Shown here: piece by piece, positions 27,001-33,423 of the stretch
Position numbering within the stretch: the stretch's first letter is position 1
Layout: the number at the start of each line of letters is the position of its first letter
Assembly: GCA_902363835.1 (NCBI GenBank)
Contig: CABJBM010000014.1
Span: forward strand, 103,931 to 167,930
Length of the DNA: 64,000 bases
Direction of reading: 5' to 3'
Origin: Lachnospiraceae bacterium
GTDB taxonomy: Bacteria; Bacillota; Clostridia; Lachnospirales; Lachnospiraceae
Notes under the pieces: model-generated
The model's input: only the letters and a program-made list of their open reading frames with translations
What the model was told of the DNA's origin: nothing
Database searches by the model: none
Program-made: the position numbers and the translations under genes

Positions 27001-28240
27001 TGAAGCCACGAAGTTGAAGGAAATTAAACGCAAGAACAAAACGGTATTTGTCTATCCCATTTGTGAAGCTGTCAGCGCCTTCCCTGTAGTGCTTAATAAG
27101 TATGGTATCAAGAGCGAATTGGTCAAAGAAACTGACGATCATTCAAATGCATTAGGTAAAAGGCATTCTAATGAGAAGCATTGTAGAACATATCAAGTAA
27201 TGATTGGTGATTATTTAGCGTTGACGCAAGAAGAAAGGTTTGTCGATAAAAATGCCGCTATACTAATGTTTGATTATGATGGTGCATGTCGGCTATCTCT
27301 ATTTAAGTCTTTGCACCATAAAGTCCTGGTGGAAAGCGGAGCTGGCGAACTTGATATTTTTAGTATACTGATTGATGCTCCGATAGAATGGGTGAAAAAT
27401 TTTGGTGCACCTTTATCAATAGACCTTTGGAAGTCAATGGTATGTTTAGATTATTTGCACAGATATACAGTAGCAATGCGCCCACTGGAGATTAACAGAG
27501 GTGACACAGACCGAATATATGATGACGCGAAAAAGTATCTGTTCAATTCTATACGAAGTGGGAAAATCATGCGTGGCTTTAAGCTGGCAATGAACATGAT
27601 AAAAGATGTGCCAAAGCAAGAAAAAAAATTATTTACCGTTGGTGTCACCGGAGATGGATTCACGCGCGTCCACAAATATGGTATGAATCCTATTTTTGAC
27701 AAAATTGAAGCAATGGAAGGTCAAATACTCTTACCGCCATCATGGAATGACTTCATAAACTTTGGTTCATATAAGCGAAGTGATATGCTTTCAAAAGAAC
27801 AAAAACATCTTGAAGCCATTATTAACAAGCTGATTAGCGGGGGTTTAGACTTTTTCAAGAGAGAGGTTCAACGTGTAGCCGAAAGTTATTCGCCTTATTT
27901 CAAAGAACCCACAATCAAAGAAATTATTGAGTATTCGCAAGACTATGTTAATTGTGAAATCAATCCGGTCATCCCCTCTATGTTTATCGGAAAAACGGTT
28001 GATTTTGTACTTAATAATCATGTGGACGGGATCATAAATGCATATGGCTTTAACTGCTGTTTAGGCAAAATCACTACTTCGTGCATAAATAAATTTAGGT
28101 ATGACAAGGACGAAGTGCCGATGTTCACATTTATTGATGATGGCTTAAAACAGACAAACACATTAACTAGAGTTGAAGCATTTATGGAACAGGTTAAACA
28201 ACACAAATTATCTAAGAAATTGGGGGTAGCAAATGGATAA
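24041..28240 (+). CDS. Large 2-hydroxyacyl-CoA dehydratase-type activase/reductase with tandem ATPase domains
   Basis: 1399 residues. Two BcrAD/BadFG/HgdC-type ASKHA ATPase domains stand in tandem (about 1-290: GIDCGSVSVK, CAAGTGSFLDQQ, GRCSVFAKTD; about 317-590: GIDVGSVSVK, CAAGTGSFLTEQ, SRCTVFMETD); each keeps the two Cys that hold the bridging [4Fe-4S] cluster. Next come a Cys-rich segment (CRDCANHC, about 596-604), a DUF2229-like region (DTCYPIRCTYS) and a C-terminal HgdB-like part (about 1000-1399; FVYPICEAVS, VTGDGFTRVHKYG). Such proteins drive electrons to very low potential using ATP. Related multidomain proteins are linked to anaerobic plasmalogen synthesis; a comparable reduction of an acyl or ester group is one possibility here. 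Confidence 0.85.
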   Translation: MKYYLGIDCGSVSVKIVILNQNYEVLHEQYKRSNGSPIYALKKLLVDAFVNEKLKDISSFAGVYTTGSGRFLIENLIGAFPCNEISAHGKAAGYFYPKAKSIIEIGGQDSKLIFLEYDGQMNKILDSQMNDVCAAGTGSFLDQQAYRMGLNVADLSEKALCTNNPSKISGRCSVFAKTDMIHLQQDGVPKEDISYGLCMAVVRTYIENLAKGRKIKSPILFQGGVANNKGVIRAFKEILALSDDDIVVPNHFDTMGAIGAVFYGIENNIKNETSISSLLETLSSISYDNRAHSGLLPLSTDKIEMLEEKLADCTENIYLGIDVGSVSVKMAVLNSNGDLCFKHYTSNDSDPLAALTICFEKFEKQFPEGHTILGVGVTGSGRDYIGKCIGADIVKNEITAQARGSKYLAPDTEVIIEIGGQDSKYIRMNNGCVVDFVMNKTCAAGTGSFLTEQSDRLSVKLDDFSKFAFASNSPIDVGSRCTVFMETDCIHHQQNGASKEDIIAGLSYSIAHNYLEKVANNKPFTGNIAIQGGIASNHSVVAALSMVLNERITIVPHHEVSGAVGIALITKDAVQGESSFVGFNFERQIKEKNQVVCRDCANHCTLQFTKFADGSKTITGSICDKFEVSEKDITEFTPNVFAARKKLLEGYNAQILGRKKIGIPKFLLYYELYPLWASFFETLGFDVVVSDTISKEIYQKSLGKIPVDTCYPIRCTYSIVENLLDKDIDYIYLPYILNMSDDNYETQYAHNCQYIQHIPDLIASSFGDMPILKHTIAFKDNRKEVIQSFIELGRILGKDREKSEKAYDTGMSALKSFKKKCFGIGRNGLADLGNFNKIFVLIGHPYILHEDFFNMNIVKRLMKIGIPTIAADMLPLHSATNKAANIDLHWKTNNIAVNAIEFIDQYNKSHENMLLPVFITQFGCAADSMLTPYLKDLLGDNPWLEIEVDEHNSITGILTRCEAYWDSILSKEDILNSTFNNLSTINFEATKLKEIKRKNKTVFVYPICEAVSAFPVVLNKYGIKSELVKETDDHSNALGKRHSNEKHCRTYQVMIGDYLALTQEERFVDKNAAILMFDYDGACRLSLFKSLHHKVLVESGAGELDIFSILIDAPIEWVKNFGAPLSIDLWKSMVCLDYLHRYTVAMRPLEINRGDTDRIYDDAKKYLFNSIRSGKIMRGFKLAMNMIKDVPKQEKKLFTVGVTGDGFTRVHKYGMNPIFDKIEAMEGQILLPPSWNDFINFGSYKRSDMLSKEQKHLEAIINKLISGGLDFFKREVQRVAESYSPYFKEPTIKEIIEYSQDYVNCEINPVIPSMFIGKTVDFVLNNHVDGIINAYGFNCCLGKITTSCINKFRYDKDEVPMFTFIDDGLKQTNTLTRVEAFMEQVKQHKLSKKLGVANG

Positions 28241-29036
28241 TCTCAAAAAGAATTTATTGATTACCGGAACAACGAGTGGTATTGGGTATGCACTGGCCAA
28301 ACGATTTGCTGCCGAAGGTTATGGATTGGTGTTGGTGTCTAGAAACAAGGATAAACTGAATAAGCAAAAGAAAGAACTTGAGCTATATAATAATGTAATG
28401 GTTCATGTAATTGTGAAAGATTTATGTAACGAAAATGCGGCAGAAGAAGTCTATCAAGAGCTACAAGATATTGGCATACCAATACATGTTTTGGTCAACA
28501 ATGCTGGTTTCAATGAGTGCGGAGAATTTGCAAACACTCGTATCGAAAAGGAGACAGAAATGATTCGGCTCCATGTAATCACATTAACACAATTAACCAA
28601 ATTGTTTTTGCCTAATATGATAAATAACGGATGGGGTCACATTTTGAATGTGGGTTCTACTGGATCATATGCCCCTTTTCCTATAAATGCTGTATATGCA
28701 GCTTCTAAGGCGTATGTATTAAATTTTTCCTTAGCATTAAGAACTGAACTAAAAGGAAAAAATGTAAATGTAACAACTCTTACACCGGGAGCAACTAGGA
28801 CTTTATTTGCAGAAAAAGCTAATATGAGCAATACAGTTCTATTTTCTTACTTTGTAATGTCTCCTGATAAAGTTGCAGGTAAAGCTATTAGAGGAATGTT
28901 CAAAAACAAAGCAATTGTTATTCCCGGCTTGTACAATAAGGTATTGGTGCTATTCATGAAGATAGTTCCCTATGCTATATTGCAAAGGATTTCTCCGCTA
29001 TTCTACAAAGAAACCAACAATAAAATTGATTTTTGA
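28233..29036 (+). CDS. Short-chain dehydrogenase/reductase
   Basis: 267 residues, classical SDR: TGTTSGIG (NAD(P) loop), NNAG, Ser in NVGSTGSYAPF, Tyr-x3-Lys in YAASKAYVL. The C-terminal extension (VPYAILQRISPLFYK) may lie on the membrane, as in the YqjQ/DltE-like and 3-ketoacyl/ketosphinganine reductase group. Its start overlaps the activase gene by eight bases and it is the last gene before the operon terminator. A carbonyl reduction step on an acyl intermediate fits the cluster, but the substrate is unknown. Confidence 0.9.
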   Translation: MDNLKKNLLITGTTSGIGYALAKRFAAEGYGLVLVSRNKDKLNKQKKELELYNNVMVHVIVKDLCNENAAEEVYQELQDIGIPIHVLVNNAGFNECGEFANTRIEKETEMIRLHVITLTQLTKLFLPNMINNGWGHILNVGSTGSYAPFPINAVYAASKAYVLNFSLALRTELKGKNVNVTTLTPGATRTLFAEKANMSNTVLFSYFVMSPDKVAGKAIRGMFKNKAIVIPGLYNKVLVLFMKIVPYAILQRISPLFYKETNNKIDF

Positions 29037-29048
29037 GAGCTGTAGAAG

Positions 29049-29088
29049 ATCGGTCAGAAGCTATTTATTGCTGCTGACCGATTTCTCT
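29049..29088 (+). terminator. Terminator of the AfsA-IspH-like operon
   Basis: ATCGGTCAG (29049-29057) pairs exactly with CTGACCGAT (29074-29082), followed by TTCTCT. It begins 13 bases after the SDR stop. Confidence 0.7.
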
Positions 29089-29181
29089 CACAGATCAACC
29101 GTTTGTTTTTTGTCTTTCTCCCGTCCAATGCCCTGCCCCGACGAGTAGAGTCTTCCCTCAATATATTTTGAGGAGGTGGTT

Positions 29182-29267
29182 ATGCCTAAAATCGTATACT
29201 CTGTCTGCTGTGGAATTGACGTTCACAAATCGTTTGTGGTGGCGTGTGTTACATCCTCTGATACTCT
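29182..29267 (+). pseudogene. 5' fragment of an IS110-family transposase
   Basis: The first 28 codons read MPKIVYSVCCGIDVHKSFVV, the DEDD transposase start of IS110 (the GIDVHK Asp is catalytic), with GAGGAGG ahead. After about 29265 the similarity stops and another broken gene begins, so only the left end of the IS is left. The 85 bases upstream (from about 29095) probably belong to its left end. Confidence 0.75.
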
Positions 29268-29579
29268 GTCAAGCGTGATTATTCGCTTATCGTATTGGAT
29301 AAATCAGCTCAAGAGCATTATTATAATAATCAACAAAATCCTATAATTAGGCTTCGTATTGAGCCGGAGATGGCATACCGAGTGTCTGATGATTTTTATG
29401 AAGACATGGTGAAAAAACAGACGGACGGAAGTTTTATTGTAACCGTGAAATGACCGGAAGATAATTGGCTATATAACTTTATTTTATCCTTTGGAAAGTA
29501 TGTTGAGGTGATAGAGCCGGAACATCTCCGAAATATTATAAAAGATGAGGCGCAAAAAAATTCTGAAAGATATTTATAA
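29268..29579 (+). pseudogene. 3' part of a WYL-domain transcriptional regulator
   Basis: In frame from 29268: VKRDYSLIVLDKSAQEHYY, then IRLRIEPEMAYRVSDDFYED and a C-terminal VEVIEPEHLRNIIKDEAQKN, the usual end of WYL/YafY-like regulators. The HTH half is lost at the IS110 junction, and a TGA at 29451 replaces an expected Trp (VTVK-stop-PEDNW). The gene is dead. Confidence 0.75.
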
Positions 29580-29680
29580 TGTGCCACACTGTTGTCACAT
29601 TATTTGTGTTATTATATGAATTAATATCGGTTAAGGCTGGTGTTCCCTTATCGTAGTAACCTTGGAGGGAGTATCATATT

Positions 29681-29980
29681 ATGTCTAACCCAGTTTGGAT
29701 TATATCGTACAAACTCAAGAAAGATGTATTTGTAGAGGATCTTTTGCACGCATCAGAAAAATGTGATAACGAGGTTTTGTCTAAGTTAAAAGGTTTTATT
29801 TCTTGGGACGTGCTTCGTGATGAGGATACGTGAATTGACCTAGTAAAGTGGGAGACGGCGGAGAACGCCCAAAATGGCGAAACCGCAGGTGTAGACAATC
29901 CTGGCGCTCATGAATTTTATTCTTTCATAGACTTTGATAACCTTAAAAATGAGGTCCATTCTGTTGAAAAAAGCTACTGA
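29681..29980 (+). pseudogene. Small monooxygenase-like or dabb-type protein, interrupted by TGA
   Basis: A 99-codon frame from an ATG with GGAGGG, starting MSNPVWIISYKLKKDVFVED, with one in-frame TGA at 29831 (codon 51) where a Trp is likely (EDT-stop-IDLVKWET). The rest (HEFYSFIDFDNLKNEVHSVE) continues normally. The size and WxDLVKWE pattern suggest an antibiotic-biosynthesis-monooxygenase-like fold; the family call is weak. Confidence 0.55.
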
Positions 29981-30027
29981 TTTGGCGTAATAAATTGAGT
30001 TTATGGTTGCAATGGGGGGGGGATAAA

Positions 30028-30439
30028 ATGGCGACTGAGTTAAATAGTGAGATAGTAAAAGAATGTGGACGAGACGCAGGAGCAAGTGTAGTTGGCATAG
30101 CTGCTTCAAAGGATTTTGTTTTAGCACCAGACGGTTTTAAGCCCACTGATGTACTTCTAGAATGCCTTTCTGTTATTGTTTTGGGTACTACATTTTCACC
30201 CGAAGTCTTAAATGATATAGTCGAATATACCGCAAGTCGCAACGCAATGCTTACTGCAATGACCGGTATGGAAAAAGGTAGCAAAACGAATAAAGGCTGA
30301 TGGGTATAAAACAAAAGTTATAAGTGCGGCGAGCGGCAAATGGGTGGATGGCGATGGAAGGAAAGAACAATTTGGATGCGTTTCTCTAAAGCACGCCGCA
30401 GAAATCTCAGGGCTTGGTGTCATTGGCAAAAATTATTAG
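30028..30439 (+). pseudogene. Epoxyqueuosine reductase-like protein, truncated and frameshifted
   Basis: Starts MATELNSEIVKECGRDAGAS and continues to TAMTGMEK; after a one-base shift near 30275 the reading goes on as VAKRIKADGYKTKVISAASG and ends SLKHAAEISGLGVIGKNY, a hallmark of QueG-related proteins just before their Fe-S domains. The ferredoxin-like C-terminal part is missing. No intact copy is seen in the window. Confidence 0.65.
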
Positions 30440-30569
30440 GCTCGCAGACCGCATTTGCTCCAGCTACCTATACAAAAACTCTATGAGCAACTGAAAATGT
30501 TAAAAAAGGCTTAAAAGGACCTGAACATAATAAGCATACTCTACATTCGCCTTTGTTGTCATAAGGCCT

Positions 30570-30676
30570 GCGACGATTACTAATATAGATATGGCGTGAG
30601 GGAATTTGAGCCACGCCATATCCTTTGTATGAATATGCAATAGGATTCATGGCGTTATAGGTTTTTGACACCCTGA
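30570..30676. repeat. Right copy of the island-flanking direct repeat
   Basis: 107 bases, about 94 percent identical to 16237-16344 in the same orientation, including the GATATGGCGTG/CACGCCATATC stem. It runs straight into a perfect terminator hairpin, whereas the left copy runs into the IS1182 end. Confidence 0.9.
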
Positions 30677-30677
30677 G

Positions 30678-30704
30678 GCGGCAGATTTTTGCCGCTTTTT
30701 TTTT
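30678..30704 (+). terminator. Intrinsic terminator at the right island edge
   Basis: GCGGCA pairs with TGCCGC (30678-30695) over a T-rich loop, followed by nine T's. A decayed copy of the same sequence lies at 15994, just after the sialic acid locus, so this may be the original terminator of that locus, now displaced by the island. Confidence 0.75.
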
Positions 30705-30735
30705 GTGTGAAATAATATGAGTTGAAGGGGAGTAG

Positions 30736-30764
30736 TTGCCATTTTGTAGATCAAATGATAATAT
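30736..30764 (+). promoter_or_regulatory. Possible promoter of the acyltransferase gene
   Basis: TTGCCA-N17-TAATAT, with an alternative TATAAT three bases further on. Weak but correctly placed. Confidence 0.35.
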
Positions 30765-30819
30765 AATTCTATATATCCGTTTTTCCCCTGGAGGGTAAAT
30801 GCGGGAAGAGGAGGGCCCA

Positions 30820-31857
30820 ATGGAAGAAAAGAGATTTCGTAATAAGATCATCTGGTTTACGTTCCTTTTCAGTGTTCTGGTCATATGGGTCCATTCCTAT
30901 AATGCAGTTCTTTTTCTGGGCAACACCAGAACTGCTTTTAAGGTTGATGCTATGGAACGCTTTTTGGGAGACCAGGTGGCTCAGATCGCTGTACCTGGTT
31001 TTTTTCTCATATCCTCCTATCTTTTCTTCCGGAACTTTACCATGGACCGCCTTTGGATTAAATGGGATTCCAGGATCAGGAGTGTGCTGGTTCCTTATAT
31101 TGTATGGAACCTTTTGTATTACCTTGGATATGTCATAGGAAGCCGGCTGCCTGTGGTGTCCGGAATTATGGGAAAAGGGAAGATCCCTTTCCGCTTTACG
31201 GTAGCGGCAGAAGCAGTCCTTCACTATACGTATAATTATGTATTCTGGTATTTAAACCAGCTGATTATTTTGATTCTCCTTGCACCGGTGATTTATCTTG
31301 TTATCCGGAAAAGGCTTACAGGAATTTTGCTGCTGGCCGGAACACTGATTGTAATTTACAGCGGTGCCGCGCTGCCTCTTGTTAATCTGGATGCGCTTTT
31401 TTATTACAGCTTTGGCGCTTTTGCTGCAGTTTTGGGGAGAAAGCTTACCGAACAGCCCTGGAACCGGAAACGATTTCTGATAGGGGCTGCCATTGTGGCT
31501 GCCGGGCTGTTTATAAAAGACTTGGACCTTCCCGGAAGCATTAAGGGAGAGGTTGCTGCGACGACTGTAATTTTCCGCCTTTTTATTCCTGTGGGCTTAT
31601 GGTTTCTGGTTCCGGAAGGGTTTTTGGGAGAGGCAAAGGATTGGATGAAACAGAATTTCTTTCTGTATGCCATCCATTTTGCCATGGTGCGGCTGATAAA
31701 TAAAACGGGAGCATTTCTGCTCCCGGCTTTTCCGGCGCTGCCCCTTGGGTTTTTCCTGCTTATGCCGGTATTGTGCGTGATATTCAGTTACTGGGCAGGT
31801 CTTTTTCTGCGCCGTTATCTTCCGGTTTTATGGAATCTGCTTAACGGAGGCCGGTGA
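30820..31857 (+). CDS. Acyltransferase family 3 membrane protein
   Basis: 345 residues with about ten membrane helices. The first helix carries the conserved His (VLVIWVHSYNAV) and FFLISSYLFFRNF follows, as in OafA/WecH-type O-acyltransferases; YVFWYLNQLIILILLAPVIY and AIHFAMVRLI are further matches. It probably acylates a surface sugar or polymer. GAGGAGGG five bases before the ATG at 30820 is better placed than the site for the in-frame ATG at 30799. It is convergent with the methyltransferase gene, eight bases apart. Confidence 0.85.
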   Translation: MEEKRFRNKIIWFTFLFSVLVIWVHSYNAVLFLGNTRTAFKVDAMERFLGDQVAQIAVPGFFLISSYLFFRNFTMDRLWIKWDSRIRSVLVPYIVWNLLYYLGYVIGSRLPVVSGIMGKGKIPFRFTVAAEAVLHYTYNYVFWYLNQLIILILLAPVIYLVIRKRLTGILLLAGTLIVIYSGAALPLVNLDALFYYSFGAFAAVLGRKLTEQPWNRKRFLIGAAIVAAGLFIKDLDLPGSIKGEVAATTVIFRLFIPVGLWFLVPEGFLGEAKDWMKQNFFLYAIHFAMVRLINKTGAFLLPAFPALPLGFFLLMPVLCVIFSYWAGLFLRRYLPVLWNLLNGGR

Positions 31858-31864
31858 GCCTTCT

Positions 31865-32725
31865 TTAAGCCCACCATCTTCCTGAGGCCCCGCAGGGAAG
31901 AACCAGCCCGGTCCGGGTTACAGGCAGGCCCACTTCTTCAGACTGTACGGTACCTCCGAATTTCACTCCGATTTCGGAGGAGATCATATAGGAAAGTACG
32001 GAAGGAGCCAGTCCTGTGGTATAGGAGTTGATCAGGAAGAATAGAGGCTGATCGGACAGGAGCTGGGCGCAAAGCTTTACCAAAGGATAGATGGCATCTT
32101 CAATTTTCCATATTTCTCCCTTTGGCCCTCTTCCATAGGAAGGAGGATCCATGATGATGCCATCGTAATGGCTTCCCCTTCTGATCTCTCTTTCAACAAA
32201 TTTTGCACAGTCATCTACGATCCAGCGTATGGAGGCTGATTCCAGATTGGAAGAGCGGGCATTTTCCTTGGCCCAGCCAACCATTCCTTTGGATGCATCT
32301 ACATGAGTGACGGAGGCTCCTGCCTTTGCGGCTGCAAGGGTAGCGCCTCCTGTGTAAGCGAATAAATTAAGCACCTTTACAGGCCGTCCGGCCTGTTTTA
32401 TTTTTTCACTGAACCAGTCCCAGTTTGCCGCCTGTTCCGGAAAGAGTCCTGTATGTTTGAAACTGAAGGGCTTTAACTGAAAAGTCAGATCCTTGTAGCT
32501 GATGGTCCATTGTTCCGGAAGATCAAAAAACTCCCACTCCCCGCCGCCCTTGGCACTGCGGTGGTAGTGACCGTTCATTTTTTTCCAGCCCTTTTCCGTC
32601 TTGGGAGTGGACCAGATAACCTGTGGATCAGGACGTACAAGGAGATATTTTCCCCAGCGTTCCAGCTTTTCTCCTTCTGAACAGTCTATCACTTCATAAT
32701 CTTTCCAGCCGTCTGCAATCCACAT
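31865..32725 (-). CDS. SAM-dependent methyltransferase, RlmI/RlmK-like (COG1092)
   Basis: About 286 residues. Motif I is VLNLFAYTGGATLAAAKAGA, the acidic ribose contact is VTHVDASKGM and motif IV is IIMDPPSYGRGPKGE. This is the class I fold of 23S rRNA cytosine-C5 methyltransferases, but the N-terminal PUA domain of RlmI is absent. MWIADGWKDYEV at 32725 is the usual start of this group and has GAAAGGG upstream; an ATG at 32746 lacks a site. It is monocistronic here. Confidence 0.85.
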   Translation of the reverse strand: MWIADGWKDYEVIDCSEGEKLERWGKYLLVRPDPQVIWSTPKTEKGWKKMNGHYHRSAKGGGEWEFFDLPEQWTISYKDLTFQLKPFSFKHTGLFPEQAANWDWFSEKIKQAGRPVKVLNLFAYTGGATLAAAKAGASVTHVDASKGMVGWAKENARSSNLESASIRWIVDDCAKFVEREIRRGSHYDGIIMDPPSYGRGPKGEIWKIEDAIYPLVKLCAQLLSDQPLFFLINSYTTGLAPSVLSYMISSEIGVKFGGTVQSEEVGLPVTRTGLVLPCGASGRWWA

Positions 32726-32926
32726 AATCGGTGCCGCCCTTTCCATAAATAATTAATAGTAACTTAGCCGTTCAATAAGCCAAAGGCCAAATGAACTTCC
32801 TTGATTATACTTGATGGATCTAAGAGCGTCAAGTAGGGGAGGATTCATGAAAAAAGGGCCTAATCACGCCTTGTCTATATATCCTATATAATATAGTATA
32901 ATTTAAAATGATGAGGTGTAAAATTT

Positions 32927-33145
32927 ATGTGTTGTTTTAATATAGGCTTTTCAGTGGGAAACTGCGGCTGCAGAAGCTGGTGCAACCTGGGAATTAATAA
33001 CAACTGCTGCAACAGGTGCTGGAATAATGGCTGTAACTGGGGCTGCTGCAACAGATGCAACAGATGTAACAGATGCAACAGATGCTGCTGCAACTGGGGC
33101 TGGAATAACGGTTGTAACTGGGGCTGTAACAATCGCTGCAATTAA
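32927..33145 (+). CDS. Asn/Cys-rich tandem-repeat miniprotein
   Basis: 72 residues, of which 21 are Asn and 20 Cys; most others are Gly, Arg and Trp. Two imperfect NNGCNWGC modules and a run of four NRC triplets (CNRCNRCNRCNRC) coded by 9-base repeats are visible. GAGGTG lies eight bases before the ATG and a TATAAT at 32897 precedes it; a terminator follows 45 bases after the stop. There is no signal peptide or leader-core border. It could be a metal-binding, spore-coat or other cross-linked structural protein; I do not recognise a family. Confidence 0.7.
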   Translation: MCCFNIGFSVGNCGCRSWCNLGINNNCCNRCWNNGCNWGCCNRCNRCNRCNRCCCNWGWNNGCNWGCNNRCN

Positions 33146-33189
33146 AATAGAGGAAGTGCTTTTTCCTTTATATTGTGATAGAGATTAAG

Positions 33190-33227
33190 GCGGGTTCTGA
33201 TCTTAAAGGACCCGCTCTATTTTTGTT
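33190..33227 (+). terminator. Terminator after the Asn/Cys-rich gene
   Basis: GCGGGTTC (33190-33197) pairs with GGACCCGC (33208-33215), one G-U, followed by TCTATTTTTG. Confidence 0.8.
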
Positions 33228-33423
33228 TCTTAGCCGGAGTTCATACATTAAATGGTCTTTTAAGGAGAAGCTTTAATAAGGGCAGGAATGCCGGGAAAGA
33301 CCCTGGGAAAGTAGAGGAAATAATTTCGTAATAGAATTGAAAGATTAAAACAGTTGAATAATCTGAGATTAATTGCTAAAATAAATATTAACAAAAAAGG
33401 AAATCCCTGTAAGGAGTGAAGAT

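Noticed and set aside
29451-29833. Two neighbouring genes carry an in-frame TGA where Trp is expected, suggesting TGA recoding.
   Set aside because: Intact island genes use TGA as a real stop in ATGA overlaps (23667, 24044) and at 29036, and use TGG for Trp. Both interrupted genes lie in a decayed stretch, so simple TGG-to-TGA mutation is enough.
33061-33130. Short regular DNA repeats suggested a CRISPR array.
   Set aside because: Units are only 9-12 bases, have no unique spacers and lie inside the reading frame of the Asn/Cys-rich protein; no cas genes are nearby.
32884-33141. A leftward 85-codon frame rich in Gln, Leu and Pro opposite the Asn/Cys-rich gene.
   Set aside because: It is the antisense reading of the repeats, has no ribosome-binding site and no promoter.
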